Source: CAVPTL01 sp963794415 (lineage in GTDB: Bacteria > Actinomycetota > Thermoleophilia > Gaiellales > JAICJC01). Taken from it: 64,000 bases of DNA. The position numbers were made by a program, and so were the translations under genes. The stretch is from assembly GCA_963794415.1 (NCBI GenBank), contig CAWCDI010000001.1:434001-498000 (forward strand), in the 5' to 3' direction. The notes beneath the pieces were generated by a model, which saw nothing but the letters and a program-made list of their open reading frames with translations, ran no database searches and was not told the origin of the DNA. The first letter of the stretch is position 1, and each line of letters starts with the position of its first letter. Below are positions 40,920-50,497 of the stretch, piece by piece.

Positions 40920-43149
40920 TCGGGCAACGCCTCCAGCACCCGCCGCGGCGTGTACGGCGCCTCGTGGAGCCGCACGCCGATCGCGTGGGCGATCGCGTTT
41001 CCGATGGCCGCGGCCGTCGGGATGATGGGCGGCTCGCCCAGGCCCTTGATGCCCAGCGGGAGGCTGGGATCGGGGTCGTCCACGAACGCGCACAGGATCT
41101 CGGGCGTATCGGCCATGGTCGGGATCTTGTAGTCCTCGAGCCCGGGGTTCACGACCGTGCCGGTGGTGGGATCGACCACCCGCTCCTCGGTCATCGCAAA
41201 CCCGATGCCCTGCATGATCCCGCCGAGCGCCTGGCTCCGCGCGCCCATCGGGTTGATGATGCGGCCGACGTCATGGGCGGCCACGATCCGCTCGATGGTG
41301 ACCTCGCCCGTGAGCGTGTCCACCGCCACCTGCGCGATCTGGCAGCCAAAGGTGTTCACGGCGAGGCCGTCCGGGTTGGGCCCGCGCGAGCCGCGGCCCG
41401 TGACCCACGCGTTGCCGAGCTTTTCGGTCACGTCGGTGATGGGCCGGCGCAGCGTGCCGTCGGTGGACCGCACCTCGCCCGCCTCGAGCGTGAGGTCGGA
41501 CGCCGAGATCTCGTAGAGGTCGGCAGCAAGCTCCAGAAGCTGCGTGCGGGCGTGATGCCCGGCCGAGCGCACCGCAGGCGCGATGGACGAGAGCGTCATC
41601 GAGCCGCCCGACGTAGGGCCCGTGCGCGGCGAGCGACGTGTCACCCGCCTGCACCCGCACCGACTCGACCGGAATCCCCAGCCGCTCGGCCACCACCATC
41701 GCCGAGGCGGTGATGGTGCCTGTGCCCAGATCCTGCAGGCCCATCGAGAGGATCGGCCGCGCGGTGCGCCCGATGCGCACCTCGGCATAGGCCGGCGGCG
41801 CTCCGCCGCCCCACCAGTACTGGCTCGCACAGCCCATCCCGCGGCGGATGCGGCCCGTGCCCTCGAGGCTCGCGCGGTCGCTCCAGCCGGCCAGCTCGGC
41901 GGCCATGTCATAGCAGGCCACCAGCCGCTTGGACGTGTACTCCTTCTCACCGGGGCTCTGCTCGTGGTCGGCGTGGTTTCGCCGCCGGAACTCGAGCGGA
42001 TCCATCCCGAGCTTGATCGCGAGCTCGTCGATGGCCTGCTCGAACGCCCACGTGCCCTCCATCACCCCGGGCGCGCGGAACGCCGCCGTGGGGCCGAGGT
42101 TCTGGCGGATGGGCACCACCATCGCATGCACGTTGGCGCAGCGGTACATCGCCTTCGCCGGCTCCATCACCGGATACGTCCAGCCGCCGGTGCCGAGACC
42201 CATGACGGCCGAGCCCTCGACAGCCGTCAGCGTCCCGTCGGCGGAGGCGCCCAGCAGAAAGGTCATGTCGACCGCCGTGCGGTAGCCCGATACCAGATTC
42301 TCGTCGCGCCGCGGCAGCACGAGCCGCACGGGCCGCCCGGTGCGCCGCGAGAGCTCGGTCGAGAGCACGCCGGCCTCGCCGCCGCTGATCTTCGCGCCGA
42401 ACCCGCCGCCCATGTACTCGCACAGCACCCGCACCTGATCCAGCTCGAGCCCGAACGTGGCCGCGAGGTCGCTGCGAACGCCGTAGATGCTCTGGGTCGA
42501 GCACCACACCGTGAGCCCGTGCGGCCGCCAGTCCGACACCGCGCAGTGCGTCTCGAGCGGGTTGTGGAGCTGCACCGGGGCGCTGTAGGACGTCTCGATC
42601 GTGACGTCGGCGGCCGCCAGTGCAGCGTCGGTGTCGCCGCGCTCGTCGTCGGTTGGCTCGCCGAGGAAGTCCTGGCGCTCGAAACCCTCGGTCGAGGTCG
42701 ACCACGAAGTCGAGCACGTCGTACTGCGGGTCGAGCGCGGCGATGGCCGCCTCGGCCGCCTCGACGCTCTCTGCGGCGACGGCCGCGATGGCCTTCCCGG
42801 CGTAGGCGGGCGCGGCGGTCAGCACGTCGCCGCCGTTGTTCTGCGGCACGTCGCCGGGGCCGACCACCGCGTGCACGCCCGGCACCGCGCGGGCCGCGTC
42901 CAGGTCGATCGCCGTCACGCGGGCGTTGGCGTGGGGGCTTCGCAGCACCCGCGCCTCGAGCATGCCGGAGAGGTTCACGTCGGACGTGTACGTCGCCGTG
43001 CCCGTCACGCGCGCTCGGGCGGTGAGGCGCGTCGCCGGGCGGCCGATCACGGGCGGCCGCTCGTCGACAGCCCATTCGGGCGTGTCATCCTCCTCAACGA
43101 GCACCCACCGCTCCTCGGTGCGGCCCTCGATCACCGCCTCGGTCTTCAC
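40916..43149 (-). pseudogene. Molybdopterin-binding large subunit of aldehyde/xanthine-type dehydrogenase, two frameshifts
   Basis: About 744 residues after repair at 42690-42691 (extra C before EGFERQDFL) and 41607-41609 (extra G before GSMTLSSIAPA). It has EYMGGGFGAKISGG, AFRAPGVMEGTWAFEQ and GQ-type loops, and IKGLGEPPIIPTAAAIGNAI with the C-terminal catalytic Glu. AFRAPG resembles periplasmic aldehyde oxidoreductases of the PaoC/YagR type and is unlike AYxCSFR of CO dehydrogenase. Start GTG 43149. Likely oxidises aldehydes or N-heterocycles. Confidence 0.82.
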
Positions 43150-43160
43150 GAGACGGGGAA

Positions 43161-43619
43161 TTACACGCCGCCGCTTCCCGAGACCGCGAGCACCGCGGCC
43201 TCGATGTTGGCATACGCGCCGCAGCGGCAGAGGTTGCCGCTCATGTGGTCGCGCACGGTCTCGCGGCTGGGTGCCGGGTCGCGCTCGAGGAGCGCCATGG
43301 CCGACATCAGCTGGCCGGGCGTGCAGAACCCGCACTGGAAGGCGTCGTTCTGGGTGAAGCTCTCCTGCAGCCGCTCGAGCAGCTCACCGCCGCCCTCGAG
43401 CGTGCGGATCGACCGGCCGTCGACCGCCGCAGCGAGCGTGAGACACGAGAGCGCAGGGCGGTCGTCGATAAGCACCGTGCACGTCCCGCACGTCCCCTCG
43501 GCACACGCCAGCTTGAGCGCTTTGAGCGACGCTTCGCCACGCAGAAGGTCGGCCAGAGTGCGGTGCGCAGGCGCCTCGAACTCCTGCCTGCGACCGTTGA
43601 TGGTGAGTTCGAGCTGCAT
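43161..43619 (-). CDS. 2Fe-2S small subunit of molybdenum hydroxylase
   Basis: A 152-residue protein with two [2Fe-2S] clusters: CAEGTCGTCTVL plus a Cys in LSC for the plant-type site, and CGFCTPG plus CRCG for the second. It is the first gene of a small-large-medium operon, the only one without a frameshift. ATG 43619 is preferred over TTG 43637. A -10 TACCTT (43633-43628) lies 8 nt upstream, overlapping that of the SNF2 gene. Confidence 0.92.
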   Translation of the reverse strand: MQLELTINGRRQEFEAPAHRTLADLLRGEASLKALKLACAEGTCGTCTVLIDDRPALSCLTLAAAVDGRSIRTLEGGGELLERLQESFTQNDAFQCGFCTPGQLMSAMALLERDPAPSRETVRDHMSGNLCRCGAYANIEAAVLAVSGSGGV

Positions 43620-43639
43620 GCATCGGTAAGGTACCAATT
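43620..43639. promoter_or_regulatory. Second bidirectional leaderless promoter, shared TAAGGTA
   Basis: TAAGGT (43627-43632) is 7 nt before the forward TTG (43640) and its complement TACCTT (43633-43628) is 8 nt before the reverse ATG (43619). The two start codons are 21 bp apart. Same design as at 19756-19772. Confidence 0.55.
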
Positions 43640-46333
43640 TTGTCTCTCCCCACTACAGCAACCGCCCATCGGGCCCCCCTCGAGCTCGCCCTCGTTCCCC
43701 GCAGCGTCGAGGAGCCGGTGATGGGCTTCTATTCGCTCAATCCGCTGTCTCCCGGCGGGTGGACTGAGCTGCTGGACGAGGCCGGATTGCCGCATCGCCT
43801 GCGGCGCCTGAACGAGCCCATCGTGCTGGGCACCCGCACGCGCTCCACCGACTTTCGCTGCCTCGCGATGCTGCCCGCTCTGGCCTACCTGCTGGGCGAC
43901 CACCCCAACGAGACCAGCGCCTCGCTTCGCGCCTGGAAGCTGGCCGCCCGCGTGATCGAGAAGTCCATCGCCGGCGGCGGCGAGCTGCCCGACCTCAGCC
44001 GGTTCGCCGGCGCCTTCCCGCCCGCCGCCCACGCCGTGGGCGTGGTGGACGAGAACGACGAGGACGAGGGGCTCATCTCGATGGACTCGCTCTCGGCGGT
44101 CACGATGTTCGTCGAGGCGACCATGCGCGCGCTCGCCGCGGCCGTGCGCGAGCCCAAGATCCTCACCTCGCCCGACGTGCATCCCATCGAGCTCGACCTT
44201 TCGCGCCTGCAGCCCTCGCTTCGGGCCGTCGCGCCCGAGCTGGGCGCCGTGGCGCCGGTCGTGCAGCTGCGCGACACGCTCGACCTGGAGCTCACGCTCG
44301 AGCTGCCGGTGGGAGACGGCGATGCGTGGCCGCTTCGCGCCGAGCCGGCCGATCCCGGCCTGCTCAAGCGCGCGGCCCACATCTTCCCGCCGCTGGGGGA
44401 CATGGCAGGCGGCCTGGTGGAGCTCAGCCTCGACTCGGTCTGGGAGCTTCGGCTGGCGGGCTCGGCGCTCGAGTTCTCGGGCGTGAAGCTGAACCTGCCG
44501 CCCGAGATCTCGGAGTCGAGCGACCTGCAGATCGAGGACGCCGAGCTGGTGCTCCTCGACGGGCCGCTCTCGGTTGGCGGCACCGTGCAGTTCGACCTCA
44601 CGGCCTCGCTCGGAGGCAAGGAGATCAGCCGCGACGAGTTCCGCGAGCTGGCGCGCTCGTCGCAGCCGCTGGTGAGGCTCGGCGGTGAGTGGCGGGCGCT
44701 CTCCAGCAAGTCGCTCCTCAAGGCCAAGTCGATGGCCGCGGTGGCGCTGCACGGGTCGAGCCTGCCGGCGCTCACGGCGCTCGGCGCCACGCTCGGCGGC
44801 ATCTCCGACCTGCGCGGCGTGGGCGTCTCGGTGGCTGCGACCGAGGGCTCCGAGCTCGCGCGGCTCGCGAACGAGGTGTCATCGCCCGAGATGCGCACCG
44901 CCGTGGACGCGCCCGAGGGGTTCCAGGGCACGCTTCGGCCCTACCAGCACGTCGGCCTCGGCTGGCTCCAGAAGATGCGGAAGCTCGGCATGGGAGCGCT
45001 CCTTGCCGACGACATGGGCCTCGGTAAGACCGTGCAGCTCATCGCCTACCTGGTCGACCGCTCGGACGATTTCGCGGGCTCCGCGCTGATCGTGGCGCCC
45101 ACCTCGGTGCTGGGAAACTGGGAGCGCGAGGTGCACCGGTTCGCCCCCGACCTCGACGTGCACATCCACCACGGCCCCGACCGCACCAGCTCGGCCGAGG
45201 AGCTCACCAGGCACGACGTGGTGCTCACGTCCTACGCGCTCCTTGCGCGTGACCGAAAGCTCCTCACCGGCCCCGGCTGGCGCACGCTGGTGCTGGACGA
45301 GGCCCAGGCAGTGAAGAACCCGCTCACGCGCGCCGCGCAGACCGCGCGGGCGATCACCGCCCACCACCGCGTGGCGCTCACCGGCACGCCGGTGGAGAAC
45401 CGCCTCGACGAGCTCTGGTCGATCATGCAGATCCTCAACCCCGGCCTGCTCGGCACGCGCACCGGCTTTCGCCGCACGCTCGCGACGCCCATCGAGCGGC
45501 ACTCCGACGCCGAGGCCGAGGCGCGGCTCAAGCGCATCACCGGGCCGTTTCTGCTGCGCCGGCGAAAGACCGATCCCGAGATCCTGCCCGACCTGCCGCC
45601 GCGACAGGACTCCACCGAGTTCTGCACGCTCACGCTGGAGCAGGCAGGGCTCTACCAGGCCACCATCGACACCATCATGGGCGGCGTCCAGGAGTCCGAG
45701 GGCATCGCCCGCCGCGGCCGTGTGCTCGCGCTCATCACGCGGCTGAAGCAGGTCTGTAACCACCCGGTGCACGCGATGGGCAAGCCGGGCGCGCTCGGGG
45801 GCCGGTCGGGCAAGCTCGACCGCATGACCGAGATGCTCACCGAGGTGGTGGAGGAGGGCGAGAATGCCCTCGTGTTCACGCAGTTCGCGGTGATGGGCCG
45901 GATGATTGCCGACCACCTCGAGCGCGAGCTCCAGCTGGAGCGGCTCTACCTGGACGGCTCGCTCACCCGCGACGCCCGCGAGCGCGTGGTCGACAAGTTC
46001 CAGGGGGGCACGCAGCCACGCGTGCTGGTCGCCTCGCTCCGCGCCGGCGGCACGGGACTCAACCTCACGGCCGCGAGCCACGTGTTCCACTTCGACCGCT
46101 GGTGGAACCCCGCGGTCGAGGATCAGGCCTCCGACCGAGCGCACCGCATCGGCCAGACGCGCGTGGTGCAGGTGCACCGGCTGGTGTGCGCGGGCACCAT
46201 CGAGGAGCGCATCGACCAGCTCATCGCCGACAAGCGCGACCTCGCGACGCGGATCGTGGACAAGGGCGTGGACTCGGTCATCTCCGAGCTCAGCGACACC
46301 GAGCTCGAGGATCTCGTCCGCCTGCGGCAGTGA
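43640..46333 (+). CDS. SNF2/HepA-family DEAD/DEAH helicase
   Basis: An 897-residue protein. An N-terminal 430-residue region of unknown fold precedes SNF2_N: LRPYQHVGLGWL, Walker A DDMGLGKT (about 458), DEAQ (about 552) and ALTGTPVENRLDELW. The helicase C lobe has LDGSLTRDARERVVDKF, NLTAASHVFHFDRWWNPAVE and RAHRIGQTRVVQVHRL. These proteins are double-stranded DNA translocases. The start is TTG 43640, from the shared -10 element; ATG 43721 is the alternative. Confidence 0.9.
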   Translation: MSLPTTATAHRAPLELALVPRSVEEPVMGFYSLNPLSPGGWTELLDEAGLPHRLRRLNEPIVLGTRTRSTDFRCLAMLPALAYLLGDHPNETSASLRAWKLAARVIEKSIAGGGELPDLSRFAGAFPPAAHAVGVVDENDEDEGLISMDSLSAVTMFVEATMRALAAAVREPKILTSPDVHPIELDLSRLQPSLRAVAPELGAVAPVVQLRDTLDLELTLELPVGDGDAWPLRAEPADPGLLKRAAHIFPPLGDMAGGLVELSLDSVWELRLAGSALEFSGVKLNLPPEISESSDLQIEDAELVLLDGPLSVGGTVQFDLTASLGGKEISRDEFRELARSSQPLVRLGGEWRALSSKSLLKAKSMAAVALHGSSLPALTALGATLGGISDLRGVGVSVAATEGSELARLANEVSSPEMRTAVDAPEGFQGTLRPYQHVGLGWLQKMRKLGMGALLADDMGLGKTVQLIAYLVDRSDDFAGSALIVAPTSVLGNWEREVHRFAPDLDVHIHHGPDRTSSAEELTRHDVVLTSYALLARDRKLLTGPGWRTLVLDEAQAVKNPLTRAAQTARAITAHHRVALTGTPVENRLDELWSIMQILNPGLLGTRTGFRRTLATPIERHSDAEAEARLKRITGPFLLRRRKTDPEILPDLPPRQDSTEFCTLTLEQAGLYQATIDTIMGGVQESEGIARRGRVLALITRLKQVCNHPVHAMGKPGALGGRSGKLDRMTEMLTEVVEEGENALVFTQFAVMGRMIADHLERELQLERLYLDGSLTRDARERVVDKFQGGTQPRVLVASLRAGGTGLNLTAASHVFHFDRWWNPAVEDQASDRAHRIGQTRVVQVHRLVCAGTIEERIDQLIADKRDLATRIVDKGVDSVISELSDTELEDLVRLRQ

Positions 46334-46352
46334 CGTGCAAGACTCTCCGGTT

Positions 46353-47426
46353 GTGACCGCCTCAGCCGATCTGCTCAAGCGCCTCGTCGAGATCGAGAGC
46401 CCCACCGGGGGCGCCGCGGGCATCGCAGCCGTCGGCGACGTGATCGCGGCGGAGCTCGAGCAGCTGGGCGCGCAGATCGAGCGCCGGCCCGACGGCTCGG
46501 TGATCGGGTACATCGGCGATGCCGAGACCGACCCGCTGCTGGTGATGGCCCACATGGACACGGTGTGGCCGGTCGGCACCCTCGCGAAGATGCCCGTCCG
46601 GATCGAGGACGGCTACCTGTGGGGGCCGGGCTCGCTCGACATGAAAGCCGGCATCGTGATCGCGCTCGAGGCGCTGCGCGGGATCGGGCCGCTGCCGCGC
46701 CCCGTGATCGTGCTGATGACCGCCGACGAGGAGATCGGCAGCCCCGAGGGGCGGCCCATCGTCGAGGAGCTCGCGCGAAACGCCGCTGCTGCGCTGGTGG
46801 TGGAGCCGCCCGTGCGGCAGGCCACCATCACGACCGCGCGGTCGGGGCTCGCCCGCTACCAGATGTACATCCACGGCCGCTCGGCGCACGCGGGCAACGG
46901 CCATCGCGGCGGCATCTCCGCCATCACCGAGCTGGCCTATCAGACCATCGCGCTGCACGATCTGGCCGATCGCATCGAGGGCGCGCGCATCAACGTCGGC
47001 CAGGTGGGCGGCGGTAGCGGCGACAACGTGGTTGCCGCCGAGGCCTGGGCCCGCATCGATGCCCGCGCGTGGACGACCGCGGCCCAGCTCGAGCTGGAAG
47101 CAGCCATCCACGGTCTGAAGCCCCAGCTCGACGGCGCCCAGCTCGAGGTGCGCGGCGGCATCACCCGCCCGCCGATGAGCCAGTCGCACCGGGCCGAGCG
47201 GCTGGCGCAGCGGGCCATCGAGATCGCCGCGGGAATCGGGCTCAAGCTCGACCAGAACACGTCAGCCGGGGGCTCGGACGGCAACTTCGCCGCGGCGGTG
47301 GGAATCCCGGTGCTCGACGGCCTCGGCCCCGACGGCGTGGGTGCCCATGCCATCGACGAACGTGTCTCCCTGAAATCCCTCGAAGAGCGGATTGAGTTAC
47401 TGCGTGCGTTGCTGTTATTGTTGTGA
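46353..47426 (+). CDS. M20 family metallopeptidase (carboxypeptidase G2-like)
   Basis: A 357-residue zinc peptidase. Metal ligands are visible in VMAHMDTV (HxD), WGPGSLDMKAG (Asp) and TADEEIGS (Glu-Glu, catalytic base plus ligand); a dimerisation domain follows (RSAHAGNGH). It may cleave glutamate from folates or dipeptides. GTG 46353 is 6 nt from GACTCT. It is 19 bp after the SNF2 gene. Confidence 0.85.
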   Translation: MTASADLLKRLVEIESPTGGAAGIAAVGDVIAAELEQLGAQIERRPDGSVIGYIGDAETDPLLVMAHMDTVWPVGTLAKMPVRIEDGYLWGPGSLDMKAGIVIALEALRGIGPLPRPVIVLMTADEEIGSPEGRPIVEELARNAAAALVVEPPVRQATITTARSGLARYQMYIHGRSAHAGNGHRGGISAITELAYQTIALHDLADRIEGARINVGQVGGGSGDNVVAAEAWARIDARAWTTAAQLELEAAIHGLKPQLDGAQLEVRGGITRPPMSQSHRAERLAQRAIEIAAGIGLKLDQNTSAGGSDGNFAAAVGIPVLDGLGPDGVGAHAIDERVSLKSLEERIELLRALLLLL

Positions 47427-47481
47427 CGCCTGGCAGGGTGCTCGTATCTCTTTGATCTGCTCTTAGGGAGGGCGGCAACAC

Positions 47482-48009
47482 ATGGATAACTTCGATATTG
47501 CCCACATGAAGCGCGGGCATTGGCTCGTCGTGGGCGGCGCTGCAGTCACGTTGATCGCAGTGCTCTTCTTCAGCTGGTATTCGGTCTCATACGGCGGGAT
47601 CTCGATCGGCAACACCAAGATCTCCGGGGGCTCGGTCAGCGTGAGCGCCTGGGACACCGGCACCATCGGCAAGTTCGCGGTGCTCGGGGCGCTCCTGCTC
47701 GCGGCGGTCGCCGTCGGGCTCGTGCTGAAGGTGCAGGATCAGATTCCGTTCCCGCTCTCGACAGCGGCGCTCGTTCTGGGCGCGTTCGTGTGCCTGATGG
47801 TGCTGATCAAGTTCCTCCAGCACCACAGCTACACGTCGTTCGGCCTCTATCTCACGTTCGTTGCGGCCGCGGTGGCCACCTACGGCGGCTACGAGCTGGA
47901 GGGCCACAACGCCTTCAGCGGCGGTGCGTTCCCCTCGCAGAACAAGGGCGGGGGAAGTGCCGGCCCGACAGATCCGGGCGCAGGCGCCGGGCCGGGAGAC
48001 GCCGTCTAG
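47482..48009 (+). CDS. Four-helix membrane protein, unknown function
   Basis: A 175-residue protein with four predicted membrane segments (about 12-35, 60-82, 88-110, 115-135), a short cytoplasmic N-terminus and a Gly/Pro-rich tail (GGGSAGPTDPGAGAGPGDAV). Ribosome site GGGAGG (47466-47471) is 10 nt from the ATG. A promoter TTGTGA (47421-47426) with TATCTC (47445-47450) precedes it, unusually giving a leader. No family recognised. Confidence 0.7.
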   Translation: MDNFDIAHMKRGHWLVVGGAAVTLIAVLFFSWYSVSYGGISIGNTKISGGSVSVSAWDTGTIGKFAVLGALLLAAVAVGLVLKVQDQIPFPLSTAALVLGAFVCLMVLIKFLQHHSYTSFGLYLTFVAAAVATYGGYELEGHNAFSGGAFPSQNKGGGSAGPTDPGAGAGPGDAV

Positions 48010-48018
48010 TTAACGCGC

Positions 48019-48058
48019 ACGGGGCGGATGGATTCCCCCTCAGGTCCATCCGCCCCGT
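48019..48058 (+). terminator. 14-bp hairpin after the membrane protein gene
   Basis: Arms 48019-48032 and 48045-48058 pair perfectly around a 12-nt loop, 10 nt past the TAG. The next bases are TGGGCG, with no T-run. Confidence 0.65.
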
Positions 48059-48081
48059 TGGGCGCGTGTAGAGCGTCTTCG

Positions 48082-48258
48082 CTACGCCGCGACGAGGCGG
48101 CGGGCAAGCACATAGTCGAAACGACGGCCCTCGTGCCGTTCAGGCGTGTCGTTCGGCATCCCCGTTGCGGCCACGTTGCGAAGAGCCCGCTCGGCATGTT
48201 TCGCCGTTGCGGCGACATCGCTGCCACCGCGGTGTGTTGCTGGCCCGACTGTGATCAT
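48082..48258 (-). CDS. Small hypothetical protein, 58 residues
   Basis: ATG 48258 to TAG 48082 encodes MITVGPATHRGGSDVAATAK through MPNDTPERHEGRRFDYVLAR. A G-rich run (GGGGGG) 7 nt upstream could act as a ribosome site. Third positions are mostly G/C but less so than in neighbours, so it may not be expressed. No family known. The remaining spacer to 48418 holds only the next gene's promoter. Confidence 0.35.
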   Translation of the reverse strand: MITVGPATHRGGSDVAATAKHAERALRNVAATGMPNDTPERHEGRRFDYVLARRLVAA

Positions 48259-48418
48259 GTGGATCCCCCCGGTTCCAATTCAGTCGTGCCGACCCCCGTC
48301 TGCTACGACCCCAATGACCTTCTGGTCTCGGGATAGCGAGCATTCGAAAGAGCGTCAATGGCTTCGGCGCGTTCCGTACAGAACCCTTACTTTTGCCATC
48401 GCGACTACCATCACTCGG

Positions 48419-48805
48419 ATGGAGTCGGCCCGAGATCAGCTGTGGCGCTCGATGCGCCCGTTCCTGCGTGAGGACGCCGGCTACAGGCCCCAGTTCGTGC
48501 TGGGAAAGCTCAGCGCCGACGGCGTGCAGACGGCGGCCGGCAAGCTCGCCGCGCGTCCAGGCGGCCCCGCGCTCGCCGTGTCCGAGCAGGCAGACGGCGT
48601 GGCGATGCACTGGGAGGACGAGCCGGACTGGGACAAGAACGACTTCTTCGCCTTCATCGACCTGCTCATCGACCTGCGCGCCGAGCTGCCGGGATCGACG
48701 CTCGGGTTCGAGCCGGACACGCCGCCGGAGCCGTTCATCGTCGAGTCGCAGAACGCCCTTCGCCGCTATGCCCGCGGCAAGGTCAAGGCGCGAGCCGGCC
48801 GCTAG
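48419..48805 (+). CDS. Conserved hypothetical protein
   Basis: A 128-residue soluble protein (MESARDQLWRSMRPFLREDA) with an acidic core helix DWDKNDFFAFIDLLIDLRAE. No catalytic motif. TACCAT (48406-48411) lies 7 nt before ATG 48419, so a leaderless mRNA is predicted. Its TAG shares CTAG with pntB. Confidence 0.7.
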   Translation: MESARDQLWRSMRPFLREDAGYRPQFVLGKLSADGVQTAAGKLAARPGGPALAVSEQADGVAMHWEDEPDWDKNDFFAFIDLLIDLRAELPGSTLGFEPDTPPEPFIVESQNALRRYARGKVKARAGR

Positions 48806-50199
48806 ACCTGCTTGACGGCGGTGGCGAGGTTGATGACCGACTCCTTGGCGTCGCCGAAGAGCATGGTCGTCTTGGGGTCGCCGAAGAGCTCGTTCTCGAT
48901 GCCGGCAAAGCCGGTGCTCATCGACCGCTTGAGCACCACGATCGCCGCCGAGGCATCGACGTTCAGCACCGGCATGCCGTAGATGGGGCTGCCCGGCGTG
49001 TTCTTCGCCGCGGGGTTGACCACGTCGTTGGCGCCGATCACGAGCGACACGTCGGTGCGCGCGAACTCGTTGTTGATGTCGTCCATCTCGTAGAGCTGGG
49101 TGTAGGGCACGTCAGCCTCGGCCAGCAGCACGTTCATGTGTCCGGGCATGCGGCCGGCGACCGGGTGGATGGCGTAGCGGACGTCAACGCCGCGCTGCTC
49201 GAGCACGTCGGCCAGCTCGCGCACGTTGTGCTGGGCCTGAGCGACCGCCAGGCCGTATCCGGGCACGATCACGACTCGGCGGGCGTAGGCGAGCATCACG
49301 GCGACGTCGTCGGGCGTGGTCGAGCGCACGTGCATCGCTGCGCCGTCACCGTCGAGCGCGGCGGCGCCGCCACCGCCGGTGCCGAACGCGCCGAAGATGA
49401 CGTTTGCGATGGTGCGGTTCATCGCCTTGCCCATCATCTGCGTCAGGATCGTGCCGGAGGCGCCCACGAGGGTGCCGGCGATGATCAGCACGTTGTTGGA
49501 GAGCACGAAGCCGGTGGAGGCTGTGGCGAGCCCGGTGAAGGCGTTCAGCAGCGAGATCACGACCGGCATGTCGGCGCCGCCGATTGCGAGCACCATCTGC
49601 ACGCCCAGGATCAGCGCGAGCACCATCGCGATCACCAGCACGGTCTGGTTCTCGTGGCCGGTGGCGAGGTAGACGCAGAGGATGAGGACGACGGCGAAGA
49701 GCCCCGCGGTGATCAGCTTCTGGCCCGGAACCGTCTTCGGGCTGCCGCTGATCAGCTCCTGGAGCTTGCCGAAGGCGACCATCGAGCCGGAGAAGCTGAG
49801 CGAGCCCACCACCGAGCAGAAGAGGATCGAGATGATGATCTTGGTCGAGATGTCGCCGGGCCCGCCGATGGAGTCGTGGTAGTCCGAGAACCCGACCAGG
49901 GCCGCCGCGCCGCCGCCGAAGCCGTTGAAGAGCGCCACCATCTGCGGCATCTGGGTCATCTTCACCCGGCGCGCGCCGACCGCCCCGGCAGCTCCGCCCA
50001 CGACGGCGCCGATGATGATCCACGTGTAGCTCGTGACCGACTTGTCGCAGAGCGTCGCGATGATGGCGATCGCCATGCCGACGGCTGCGATGCGGTTGCC
50101 CGAGCGCGCCGTGGCCGGCGAGGAGAGCCGCTTCAGGCCGATGATGAAGAAGATCGCGCAGACCAGATAGGCGGCGCCGATCCAGTCGGCCCTACTCAT
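48802..50199 (-). CDS. pntB: NAD(P) transhydrogenase subunit beta
   Basis: A 465-residue membrane subunit. About eight membrane helices fill residues 1-270 and the C-terminal NADP(H) domain has VIVPGYGLAVAQAQH and GANDVVNPAAK. With the alpha subunits it uses the proton gradient to reduce NADP with NADH. It overlaps pntAB by 8 nt. The AB split form is common in actinobacteria. Confidence 0.95.
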   Translation of the reverse strand: MSRADWIGAAYLVCAIFFIIGLKRLSSPATARSGNRIAAVGMAIAIIATLCDKSVTSYTWIIIGAVVGGAAGAVGARRVKMTQMPQMVALFNGFGGGAAALVGFSDYHDSIGGPGDISTKIIISILFCSVVGSLSFSGSMVAFGKLQELISGSPKTVPGQKLITAGLFAVVLILCVYLATGHENQTVLVIAMVLALILGVQMVLAIGGADMPVVISLLNAFTGLATASTGFVLSNNVLIIAGTLVGASGTILTQMMGKAMNRTIANVIFGAFGTGGGGAAALDGDGAAMHVRSTTPDDVAVMLAYARRVVIVPGYGLAVAQAQHNVRELADVLEQRGVDVRYAIHPVAGRMPGHMNVLLAEADVPYTQLYEMDDINNEFARTDVSLVIGANDVVNPAAKNTPGSPIYGMPVLNVDASAAIVVLKRSMSTGFAGIENELFGDPKTTMLFGDAKESVINLATAVKQV

Positions 50200-50497
50200 C
50201 CTTGTGCTCCGGGGCCGGCCGCTTCTTGAACATCTCGAGCATGCGGTCGGTCACCATGAACCCGCCGACGACGTTGGAGGCCCCGAACGCCACGCCGATG
50301 GCTCCCAGGATGTTGGTGAGCGTCGAGTAGTCGCCGCCGGCCACCAGGATGGCGCCCACGATCACGATGCCGTGGATGGCGTTGGTGCCCGACATGAGCG
50401 GTGTGTGCAGGGTGGTGGGGACGCGGTTGATCACCTCGATGCCGACGAAGGCGGCCAGCACGAACACGGTGATCTCGATCAGCAGGCTCTCGTTCAT
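50192..50497 (-). CDS. pntAB: NAD(P) transhydrogenase subunit alpha, membrane part
   Basis: A 101-residue subunit with three membrane helices (ITVFVLAAFVGIEVINRVP; GIVIVGAILVA; LGAIGVAFGASNVVGGFMV). It anchors the NAD-binding subunit to pntB. ATG 50497 overlaps the stop of the upstream subunit (ATGA), and its own stop overlaps pntB by 8 nt. Confidence 0.93.
   Translation of the reverse strand: MNESLLIEITVFVLAAFVGIEVINRVPTTLHTPLMSGTNAIHGIVIVGAILVAGGDYSTLTNILGAIGVAFGASNVVGGFMVTDRMLEMFKKRPAPEHKDE

Noticed and set aside
40042..43619. CO dehydrogenase (coxSLM)
   Set aside because: The active-site loop of the large subunit is AFRAPG and not AYxCSFR; gene order alone is not enough.
48259..48418. 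Forward gene beginning at 48146
   Set aside because: The upstream part of that frame crosses the promoter and lacks coding bias; the real start is ATG 48419 after TACCAT.
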